Part shown: one piece after another, positions 37,705-45,375 of the stretch
Numbering within the stretch: position 1 is the stretch's first letter
How the letters are laid out: each line of letters begins with the position of its first letter
Assembly: GCA_937934655.1 (NCBI GenBank)
Contig: CALGZB010000070.1
Span: 1-64,000, forward strand
Length of the DNA stretch: 64,000 nt
Reading direction: 5' to 3'
From: an uncultured Acidimicrobiales bacterium
Lineage (GTDB): Bacteria; Actinomycetota; Acidimicrobiia; Acidimicrobiales; SHLQ01
The notes under the pieces: model-generated
What the model was told of the DNA's origin: nothing
The model's input: only the letters and a program-made list of their open reading frames with translations
The model's database searches: none
Position numbers and translations under genes: made by a program

Positions 37705-38917
37705 CTTTGGGGCCTACCCATTCTCAGTACAACTCAGTCGAGAGCTAGCTACCCGTGGCCACGAAGTTCTCTACGTATACTTTGACGAGAGCTCGAGCGT
37801 TCGCGGCGAAGTTGCTCGACGAAAGGACGATCCGGCTGGATTCGCCACCGTCGGAATCGGTCGAGACGATAAATCCAGACGGTCATCGTTCGCGAAGCGA
37901 CTACTGCACGACTTCGACTATGCATTGCATCTGACGGCCGAAGCGCGCACCTTTTCACCCGATGTGGTTGTATCCGCAGACTGCCCCCTGATCAGCCAGA
38001 AAGCCCTCCAGGCATTCGCGTCTCGATCGAATGCGAAGTTCGTCTTTTGGTTACAAGATCTTTTCGGCATTGCGATAGAGGCTGTTGTTGGCAGGAAACA
38101 CCCCAAACTCTCAAAGCTTGTTGCGGCTCCGTTCAAGCTCCTCGAACACCACGTCCTAAAGGCGAGCGACCAGGTGCTCGCCATCTCGCCAGCTTTCCAG
38201 GACTACGTCGAGTCGGTCACCCACGAGGACTCTTCAACCGTCCTCTTCCCAAACTGGGCTCCCCTGAACAGCGTCCCAAACCACCCAGAAGTGCCTGACC
38301 AGCTCGGACTGCCGAAGAGCAAACGCATCCTCTATTCAGGAACGCTCGGGCTCAAGCACAACCCAGATTTTCTTGCAGAGCTAGCAACAGCTGTCGGCCG
38401 GGACAATGCTCACGTTGTCGTGGTGAGCGAAGGACCTGGACGCGATCGGTTGGAGCAACTGAAGGCCGAGGGTTCGATCGAGAACCTTTTCTTGCTGGAC
38501 TTCCAACCATTTGAAGATGTGCCGTCAGTTCTCGGGTCGGCTGACGTACTCGTCGCCTTACTCACCGCAGATGCCTCGGCATTCTCTGTGCCCTCAAAGA
38601 TTCTCGGCTACCTGGCAGCTGGTCGCCCGGTGTTAGCCCTCATGCCTTTAGACAACTACTCAGCAGAAATCGTAAAGGATGCCGGCGCAGGGATCGTCGT
38701 CCACCCCGCCGATCACCGTGAAGCAATCAACGAAGTTAAAGCACTTCTTCAGAGTTCTCAGAAGTCAAAGCAGCTCGGCGAGAATGCTCGAAACTATGCC
38801 GAGTCCGAATTCAACATCGCAACGATTGCCGACCGTTTCGAAGAGGCTTGCGGCATCGAGGCATCCATCAACCTGAACGAAACGATCGCGAGCCCAACGG
38901 TGGGTGCAGCGCTATGA
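37685..38917 (+). CDS. Glycosyltransferase family 4 (WcaI-like)
   Basis: 410 residues in a GT-B fold. The N-terminus [21 protein letters not shown] and [14 protein letters not shown] are typical of the WcaI/WbuB group of glycosyltransferases. The C-terminal half has [32 protein letters not shown] and [19 protein letters not shown]. With gmd and fcl just upstream, fucose or a GDP-sugar is a plausible donor, but this is inference. It overlaps gmd by 20 bp and ends in ATGA with the next gene. Confidence 0.85.
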   Translation: MRILIHDFGAYPFSVQLSRELATRGHEVLYVYFDESSSVRGEVARRKDDPAGFATVGIGRDDKSRRSSFAKRLLHDFDYALHLTAEARTFSPDVVVSADCPLISQKALQAFASRSNAKFVFWLQDLFGIAIEAVVGRKHPKLSKLVAAPFKLLEHHVLKASDQVLAISPAFQDYVESVTHEDSSTVLFPNWAPLNSVPNHPEVPDQLGLPKSKRILYSGTLGLKHNPDFLAELATAVGRDNAHVVVVSEGPGRDRLEQLKAEGSIENLFLLDFQPFEDVPSVLGSADVLVALLTADASAFSVPSKILGYLAAGRPVLALMPLDNYSAEIVKDAGAGIVVHPADHREAINEVKALLQSSQKSKQLGENARNYAESEFNIATIADRFEEACGIEASINLNETIASPTVGAAL

Positions 38918-40026
38918 GGCTCGTCTTCAACGCCATTCAACTCCGACCCCGGATGGCCGGAGTACGAACCCTCGCTGGCGGACTATTGCAAGGAATTCAA
39001 AATGCTGCAGGAGAGTCGAAGAACGAACTCGAACTAATCGTCGTAACAACGGCTCTTGGCCAAGACGCTCTTGAACAGGCGGGAGTCGATATCGGCCAAC
39101 TCTCCCGAAATCACAGACTCGTTCTTCTTCCCTCTTGGTGCGCCCGTTCGGGCGCTGCCCTAATGACAACGATCGTGGTTCTACCAATCATCAGCGCCTG
39201 GTTTCGAGCGACTGCGATTCTTAGTTACGACTACATGTCACCGATCTTCAGCACGGCGAAACGGATCACCGTCGTGACCGACCTTCGCCTGCAAGAACTA
39301 CGGAAGATCAAGCTCCGCCCGTTCCCCGTTCTCATACGGTCAATATGCAACCTCGCAAACAGCAGATTTGCTGACTCCGTCATCGCCATCTCTGAACACT
39401 CTGCAGCCGAGTTCACGTCGGTCTACGGAAATCATGGTGGGAACGTCGCTGCAATTCCGCTCGGCGTCCATCCCAAGGAGCGCCGAACAGTTTCACCTTC
39501 GCCAGGCCAGATCGCCACGATTGGCACGACACATTTGCACAAGCGTTTCGCCACCCTTGTGCAAGCGGCAGCAATTCTGGCGGAGCGGGGACTCGTCTTC
39601 CAGGTCCATCACTACGGTTTCGATGGCGATCAGGATTCTGAGCTGAAGAGACTTGTTGTCGACGAAGGGCTTGAAGGCCAGTTCCACTTTCACGGACATG
39701 TCGACGCCAAAACACTCGATCTCGCTCTTCAGTCCGCCTCTATCTACGTGGCCACGAGCGAATACGAGGGCTTTGGTCTGACACCTGCCGAGGCAGCATC
39801 TCACGGAGTAACAGTCGTTGCGTCCGACATTCCAGCCCATCGCGCCGCAGTTCCCTCAGCCGACTTCTTTCCCGTTGGAGACTGCAAAGCCCTTGCAACC
39901 GTTTTGGGCCGCTGTCTGGACAATCAACAACACAGCCCCCCAGAGCGAAGTGCTATCCGAAGCTGGACAAATGTTGGACAAGAATATATCGACCTAATCG
40001 ATTCAACGATGGCGGATGTCTCATGA
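38914..40026 (+). CDS. Glycosyltransferase family 4
   Basis: 370 residues from the ATG at 38914, which overlaps the previous stop as ATGA. The GT4 features are [19 protein letters not shown] (glycine-lacking but typical start), SVIAISEHSAAEFTSVYG, QIATIGTTHLHKRFATLVQA and the donor-binding ATSEYEGFGLTPAEAASHG with VVASDIPAHRAAV. It resembles mannosyltransferase-type GT4 enzymes that extend O-antigen or exopolysaccharide. Substrates are unknown. The next gene starts in ATGA overlap. Confidence 0.85.
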   Translation: MRLVFNAIQLRPRMAGVRTLAGGLLQGIQNAAGESKNELELIVVTTALGQDALEQAGVDIGQLSRNHRLVLLPSWCARSGAALMTTIVVLPIISAWFRATAILSYDYMSPIFSTAKRITVVTDLRLQELRKIKLRPFPVLIRSICNLANSRFADSVIAISEHSAAEFTSVYGNHGGNVAAIPLGVHPKERRTVSPSPGQIATIGTTHLHKRFATLVQAAAILAERGLVFQVHHYGFDGDQDSELKRLVVDEGLEGQFHFHGHVDAKTLDLALQSASIYVATSEYEGFGLTPAEAASHGVTVVASDIPAHRAAVPSADFFPVGDCKALATVLGRCLDNQQHSPPERSAIRSWTNVGQEYIDLIDSTMADVS

Positions 40027-42452
40027 CCGCCAGTCGGTTCCAAATAACCCTTGCTGACCAGGCTGTTTCTTCGGCAACCAACTTTGGTGTTGCCCTTATT
40101 CTGCTTCTTACAACATCGGTGGCAGAGTTCGGCCGTTTCGGATTCGCGGTCACGCTTGCACTCGTCGTGCTTAGCGTTACTAGAGCGATCGCTTCAGAAC
40201 CGTTCATTCTTCGAGCCCAAGCATCCACCTCCAGCTGCGCCGATTCTGACGCAGCGGCATTCTGGGGGGCCACAGTGACTGGTCTCGCTCTCCTCTTCAT
40301 ATCATGGGTAGCCGTAGGTCTAACGGGCGCTGTTGTCTTCGTCTGCCTAGGCGCGGGCATTCTTGGTCTCCAGGACCACCGACGCTACGTATCTTTCGCA
40401 AACGGCGAGCCGGCGTCCGCCCTTAGTTCGGACACTTGGTGGCTCTTGACGACAATGGCCCTACTCGCCGTTGCCCAGCCGGCTCTCTCCTTCTCAAACC
40501 GGAGCATGTCTGCGTCGATGGCAGCCTTCTGCTGGGTAGCCGGCGCTGCTGTTTCGTTCGCCGCCACTGCAAAGCAAACCTCGTCTGACTCGAGCATCCC
40601 AAACCTGCGCGGCTCAGCACGAGGATGGTTGCGGTCGACATCGCGCCTCGGAAAGTCCTTTCTCGCTGAGCTCCTTCTTGAGCGCGTCAGTTTCCAAATC
40701 GGAATGATCGTTGCCGCCTCCTACTTGATCGCATCCGATTTCGGTTCTCTGCGAGTTACGCACTTTGTGTACGGCCCAGTGGCCATTCTTGCGGGTGGAA
40801 TCTACACATTTCTGCTGAGTGAGTTTCAACGCCGAACCCTTGATGGCCAGTCATCCCTCGTTCACCGCTCCCTGTCCTCAAGCTGGATCGTGATAGTCGG
40901 TACGTCGCCGGTCTGGTTGCTTCTCCCGAGCTCGATTACCGAATTGGTGCCCTGGGATTCTTCATCGTCAATTCGCATCTCGCTAACTCTGGCTCACCTC
41001 ACGTACGGCGGATGGATAGTCGGCGCTGTTGGTCGAGCAAAGCTCCGCTATGACGAGGCCTTAACTGTCTCAGCCGGAATTCGAGCTTTCAACGGCGCAC
41101 TATTTATTGGTGGCGTACTGGTCGCTCTCGGCGCATCCGAACCTCTCCTTGGCTTCCTTATCGCTTTTGCAGTCGCATCATTCGCTACAGCCATCATCTG
41201 GACAATTGCTGTCCTTCGCCTAGCAGCAAATCAAATCAATGAAACGGAAATAGACACCTTGACTGACACCACAACCGTAGGTACGGCTGCTGTTGATACT
41301 TCAGACGACGTAGTTGACCTCAGAGAGAGTCCATCCGTCACGCATGTGATCTCGGGACTGAAGTTCTTCGAGAATGGTGCCCTGATTGGCGGTCACGCCA
41401 ATGCTCTGCGGGGTCTCGTCCGGGCTCAAGCTACTCAGGCCGACGTTGACTCTCAGGACCTCCCCGAGGTGCTGCCCCTGCGCTCGATGACTGCTCGGTC
41501 GGTGGGATTCGGCGGCGTTGTCCACACCGGCGGAATAACTTCGTTCTGGCGAACGATTGTCAGGCAGCGGACAAAAGGCTCCCGTGGAGTTCTTCACTTC
41601 CATATTGGTTACTTGGACTACGTCATACTCGCCCAGTTATCCCGTCTCGCCCGGTTTGAGCGTGTAATCGTCACCCACTACTGCCCAGCGCCAATGATTC
41701 GGCCCGAGATTGGCGGCTCACTTCGCGGTCGCCTGCTCCGTCAAATGGCTCGAGGTATCGAGCACATTTCAATTAGCGAAAATGTTCAGCAAAGCCTTCG
41801 TGACGCAGGCATTGACTCCCATGTGATCGCGCCTGCAGTCGACCTCACGGACTTCAACGACCAACAATCCGACCGCACCAATCGACATGCGACTCGTTTC
41901 ATGTTCGTCGGAAACCTGCGGGAAGAGAAAAACCTCGTCGGTCTCATTCGTTCCTTCGGACAAGCCTCAATGAGCAACCCACAAATTCGATTGGTGGCAA
42001 CCATCGAAGACCAGGCTCTTACGTCCACTGAGTACGGCAAATTGGTAGCTCAGGAAATCGAACGATGGAATGTCAGAGACAAGGTCGAGATGGTCGGCGT
42101 AGTAAACGACATGCCGTCGCTCATGAACAGCTGCGATGCCATGATCTTGCCATTCCTAGGCACACGCGGTCCTTCTGACTACTTTCTGGCAGGACTCGAG
42201 GGGCTGGCAGCTGGCCTCCCACTTATCTGCACCGACGTTGGAGCCATGGCCGAAGTCGTCGACACCACCTGCGGCCGATTGATCAAACCCGCATCCGACC
42301 AAGAACTTACCCAAGCTATATCGGCCTTTGCCGCCGGCTCACTGCCAACGGTTACAGCAAACAAGAGAACCGAACTTGTTGAGACTTTCAACCCGTCTCG
42401 GATAGCCGAACGAATGAATTCGATCTACCAAGAAATGGAACCCACCCGATGA
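40023..42452 (+). CDS. Fusion of Wzx-like flippase and family 4 glycosyltransferase
   Basis: 809 residues. The first ~400 form a multi-helix membrane part: ADQAVSSATNFGVALILLLTTS, FGRFGFAVTLALVVLS and AIASEPFILRAQ match the start of Wzx/MATE-type polysaccharide exporters. A Thr/Asp-rich linker covers about 400-434. From there on it is a GT-B enzyme with HVISGLKFFENGALIGGHANA, FMFVGNLREEKNLVGLIRSF (about 625) and LEGLAAGLPLICTDVGAMAEVVD compressed around GLPLICTDVGAMAE (about 724). There is no stop, frameshift or start signal between the halves. Such a fusion would couple sugar addition to lipid-linked unit export. Both ends overlap their neighbours by ATGA. Confidence 0.8.
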   Translation: MTASRFQITLADQAVSSATNFGVALILLLTTSVAEFGRFGFAVTLALVVLSVTRAIASEPFILRAQASTSSCADSDAAAFWGATVTGLALLFISWVAVGLTGAVVFVCLGAGILGLQDHRRYVSFANGEPASALSSDTWWLLTTMALLAVAQPALSFSNRSMSASMAAFCWVAGAAVSFAATAKQTSSDSSIPNLRGSARGWLRSTSRLGKSFLAELLLERVSFQIGMIVAASYLIASDFGSLRVTHFVYGPVAILAGGIYTFLLSEFQRRTLDGQSSLVHRSLSSSWIVIVGTSPVWLLLPSSITELVPWDSSSSIRISLTLAHLTYGGWIVGAVGRAKLRYDEALTVSAGIRAFNGALFIGGVLVALGASEPLLGFLIAFAVASFATAIIWTIAVLRLAANQINETEIDTLTDTTTVGTAAVDTSDDVVDLRESPSVTHVISGLKFFENGALIGGHANALRGLVRAQATQADVDSQDLPEVLPLRSMTARSVGFGGVVHTGGITSFWRTIVRQRTKGSRGVLHFHIGYLDYVILAQLSRLARFERVIVTHYCPAPMIRPEIGGSLRGRLLRQMARGIEHISISENVQQSLRDAGIDSHVIAPAVDLTDFNDQQSDRTNRHATRFMFVGNLREEKNLVGLIRSFGQASMSNPQIRLVATIEDQALTSTEYGKLVAQEIERWNVRDKVEMVGVVNDMPSLMNSCDAMILPFLGTRGPSDYFLAGLEGLAAGLPLICTDVGAMAEVVDTTCGRLIKPASDQELTQAISAFAAGSLPTVTANKRTELVETFNPSRIAERMNSIYQEMEPTR

Positions 42453-43192
42453 CCAACGCAATCCGCGATTTCTACCAACAAGACGCTGCAACCTACGACG
42501 AGCAGCGATGGGTAACACCCTCCGGGAAACAAGCCGCTGCCGATAGCGAACGTCTCATCGAGGAAGTCCTCGATGAGCACAACGTTTCGGGACGAGTTTT
42601 GGAGATTGGTTGCGGCTCGGGCCGGATCACCGAGAAGATCGTGCGCCGATCCTCGGAGACGCTCCTCGTCGACCTCTCGTCAAACATGCTCGACTTCACC
42701 AAGGCCCGCGTCCAAGAGGCCGCAACCGGCCCGATCACGACCCACGTGGCCAGCGCCTACGAACTTCCACTGGAAACAGCGTCTGTTGACTCTGTGGTTT
42801 CAATCAACGTACTGAGTCATATGGAAACTCCAGCGGACTTCATGTCGGAAGTTGCGCGCGTGGTCCGCCCTGGCGGAAGTGTTGTGTTGAACTTCCCAAT
42901 TTGGCACAGCCTTTTCCTCCCCGGAGCGCTACTTGTAAAGGCAAGGAAGCGAGCGTTCAACTTCGACGTCTACTCACGTTGGTACTCGAGCAGAGAGGTC
43001 AGGGGTCTGTTCCTGGACGCTGGAATCACAATCAACAAGTCCTATGGCCAGTACTACGTGCCGCGAGCGATCGATAAGTTCGACGTAAGCAATCCGATTC
43101 GTCGAATCAACGAAAAGGCGCGTGCTGGCAGCATGCTGTCGAAGGCTGTGGCGCCCGCGCTACTTATTGCCGGAACTCAAACGACGATTTAG
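42449..43192 (+). CDS. Class I SAM-dependent methyltransferase of the polysaccharide cluster
   Basis: 247 residues. Motif I is VLEIGCGSGRITEKI, followed by LLVDLSSNML, SVDSVVSINVLSHME and VVRPGGSVVLNFPIW. It starts in ATGA overlap with the flippase-glycosyltransferase fusion, so it probably methylates a sugar of the repeat unit or caps the chain. Acceptor unknown. Its stop overlaps that of dcd on the other strand by 4 nt; the exopolysaccharide cluster ends here. Confidence 0.85.
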   Translation: MTNAIRDFYQQDAATYDEQRWVTPSGKQAAADSERLIEEVLDEHNVSGRVLEIGCGSGRITEKIVRRSSETLLVDLSSNMLDFTKARVQEAATGPITTHVASAYELPLETASVDSVVSINVLSHMETPADFMSEVARVVRPGGSVVLNFPIWHSLFLPGALLVKARKRAFNFDVYSRWYSSREVRGLFLDAGITINKSYGQYYVPRAIDKFDVSNPIRRINEKARAGSMLSKAVAPALLIAGTQTTI

Positions 43193-43752
43193 TCGAAGTT
43201 TTCCCAGTAGCGGCTTGGCCGTGGGCCTACCTGGCCTTGGTACTTGCTCTTTAGGTCGCCTGATCCGTAGGGGCGATCGGCGGGAGTCGTCATCATGTTG
43301 AAGCTGATCTGCCCGATCTTCATGCCCGGGTAGAGGGTGATGGGCAGATTGGCGACGTTGGAAAGCTCGAGCGTGAGCTGTCCATCCCAGCCGGCATCAA
43401 CAAAACCAGCGGTGCTGTGAATCAAGAGACCAAGACGACCAAGGCTGCTCTTGCCTTCAAGTCGAGCAACCAGGTCGTGCGGAATCGCCACGCGCTCTGA
43501 GGTTGAACCCAGCACAAACTCGCCGGGGTGAAGGATGAACGGACGCTCATCATCGGCCTCAACGAGCTCGGTGAGTTCTTCGAGATTTTGCTTCACATCG
43601 ATGACCGGCATCGTGTGGTTGCGAAAGACCCGGAACAGCGAGTCGAGATGAAGGTCGACCGACGACGGCTGCACGCAGCTGGGGTCGAATGGCTCGATGA
43701 TGATCTCGCCAGATTCTACTTTTTCTCGGATGGTTCTATCGGAAAGAATCAC
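43189..43752 (-). CDS. dcd: dCTP deaminase, dUMP-forming (bifunctional) type
   Basis: 187 residues from a GTG at 43752 (VILSDRTIREKVESGEI). Longer upstream frames exist, but family N-termini begin here. Signatures are PSSVDLHLDSLFRVF, ARLEGKSSLGRLGLL, HSTAGFVDAGWDGQLTLELSN and KSKYQGQVGPRPSRYWENF. The HSTAGF form and overall match resemble the Mycobacterium bifunctional enzyme, which makes dUMP directly from dCTP, rather than the E. coli type. That subtype call is by resemblance. The gene is divergent from the GNAT gene. Confidence 0.93.
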   Translation of the reverse strand: MILSDRTIREKVESGEIIIEPFDPSCVQPSSVDLHLDSLFRVFRNHTMPVIDVKQNLEELTELVEADDERPFILHPGEFVLGSTSERVAIPHDLVARLEGKSSLGRLGLLIHSTAGFVDAGWDGQLTLELSNVANLPITLYPGMKIGQISFNMMTTPADRPYGSGDLKSKYQGQVGPRPSRYWENFD

Positions 43753-43821
43753 GGCGCTGACACTAGTGCCAGCAGAACGCCGCAGCCCACGACGGGAACG
43801 TGGCCGCACTAGATTCAGCCC

Positions 43822-44409
43822 ATGTCCTCTACCCAGCATGTTCTTCAGAACCGAAGCGATCAGGCGGCGCAGACGCTGGCGGTAGCCTTCGCCGACGACC
43901 CCGTCATGTGTTGGATATTCCACGACCCCGCCACACGCGACGCGCAACTGCTGGCATTTATGGCGATGGCCACCGAGCGATCACGGTCCGTCGGTCACGC
44001 TTTTGAGTTGGTCGACGGCGATGGCGTAGCGCTCTGGTGTCCGCCCGAGGTTCACTTCTTCACCGAAGCCATGGGGCTTGAGTTTTACGAGCTCGCTCTG
44101 ACCTCCAACGGTGCCCGCACCGACATGGTCCTTACCGGGTTGTCGGAGATGGGCGAGCATCATCCCGAAGAGCCGCACTTCTACTTGGCCAATGTCGGTG
44201 TCGATCCAGGATCGCGAGGAAAAGGCAACGGCGCGAAGCTGCTCGACCGGGTGCTCGGTACCTGTGACGACGAAGGCATCGTCGCGTACCTTGAGTCGAG
44301 CAACCCTCGAAACATAACCCTGTACGAGCGAGCCGGTTTCGAAGTAACTGCCGAGATCCACCTGCCCGAGGGGCCCATCATGCGCCCAATGGTGCGACAA
44401 CCTCGGTAG
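43822..44409 (+). CDS. GNAT-family N-acetyltransferase
   Basis: 195 residues. The acetyl-CoA motif is LANVGVDPGSRGKGNGAKLLD (R/Q-x-x-G-x-G/A type), followed by LESSNPRNITLYERAGFEV, the usual C-terminal GNAT signature. The N-terminal part, AVAFADDPVMCWIFHD, is like the subgroup found widely in actinobacteria. Substrate unknown. It lies 15 nt ahead of the LLM oxidoreductase gene and may share its transcript. Confidence 0.85.
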   Translation: MSSTQHVLQNRSDQAAQTLAVAFADDPVMCWIFHDPATRDAQLLAFMAMATERSRSVGHAFELVDGDGVALWCPPEVHFFTEAMGLEFYELALTSNGARTDMVLTGLSEMGEHHPEEPHFYLANVGVDPGSRGKGNGAKLLDRVLGTCDDEGIVAYLESSNPRNITLYERAGFEVTAEIHLPEGPIMRPMVRQPR

Positions 44410-44424
44410 TGCCAGACTGCGGTC

Positions 44425-45336
44425 ATGAGCACCACCGATCTCCCTGCCGTATCGCTTGTCGCAGTCCCCGGTCGCCGGGCATCGACGCTAGAACTCGCGC
44501 AAGAGATTGAGCGCCGAGGGTTCTCTGGCATCTACTCCCCCAGCCTCGGCGACTCGATGGCGTTCTGTCAGGCCCTCGCATCGGCGACCAGCACGATCAC
44601 CTTCGGAACATCGATCGTGAACATGTACACCCGTCACGTGGGCGACTACGCGGCTGGCGCTGCGTACATTCACGAAAGCTCTGGCGGGCGGTTCAACTTT
44701 GGTATCGGGGTAAGCCATCAACCGATGAACAAGCACCTCGGCGTGACCACAGGTAAGCCCCTGGCCGACACTCGGGACTTTGTCGAAAAGGCCCGAAGCA
44801 CCAAACGAATCGGCGATCTTCCCCCAATCATTCTTGCGGCCATGCGCGACAAGATGTGCAGCTTGGCGGCCGAGGTTGGCGACGGCATGGTGTTTGCAAA
44901 CGCCTCACGCAAAGAGTTCCCCAAAACGCTCGAACGCCTTCATGCCACATCCACTGTGGCCGACGACTTCTTCATCGGCGGCATGATCCCTACCTGTATC
45001 GACGATGACCGCAACGCCGCCGCGGCCGTCAATCGCAAGACGCTGGTGATGTACTGCGGGCTCCCCAACTATCGCAACTACTGGAAGGCCGCCGGCTACG
45101 TCGAAGAGATGGAAGCCATCGAGGCCGCCCTCGCTGCCGGCGACCGCGACGCCGTTCCAGGGTTGATGACCGACGAGTGGCTCAGCGACATCACCCTCTA
45201 CGGGTCAGCAACTGAGGTCCGCGATGGCCTTGAAGAGTGGAAGGCCGGCGGACTCACCACTCCAATCCTTGTTCCGTCCTCCACCAGCGGTGGCCAGATG
45301 AAGGCCTTCGAAGAGCTGTTCGCGCTCTTCGACTAG
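44425..45336 (+). CDS. LLM-class (luciferase-like, F420-type) oxidoreductase
   Basis: 303 residues with a TIM-barrel pattern. AQEIERRGFSGIYSPSLGD, ITFGTSIVNMYTRHV, YIHESSGGRFNFGIGVSH, LPPIILAAMRDKMCSLAAEVGD compressed around the GDGMVFAN strand, and the C-terminal GGLTTPILVPSST are typical of this family. It uses F420 or FMN to reduce or oxidise small molecules; cofactor and substrate cannot be told from the sequence. It is convergent with the sugar dehydrogenase gene. Confidence 0.82.
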   Translation: MSTTDLPAVSLVAVPGRRASTLELAQEIERRGFSGIYSPSLGDSMAFCQALASATSTITFGTSIVNMYTRHVGDYAAGAAYIHESSGGRFNFGIGVSHQPMNKHLGVTTGKPLADTRDFVEKARSTKRIGDLPPIILAAMRDKMCSLAAEVGDGMVFANASRKEFPKTLERLHATSTVADDFFIGGMIPTCIDDDRNAAAAVNRKTLVMYCGLPNYRNYWKAAGYVEEMEAIEAALAAGDRDAVPGLMTDEWLSDITLYGSATEVRDGLEEWKAGGLTTPILVPSSTSGGQMKAFEELFALFD

Positions 45337-45375
45337 CACGGTTCGACTAGCCCTGTTCGAGACCAGCCCCGGCAA

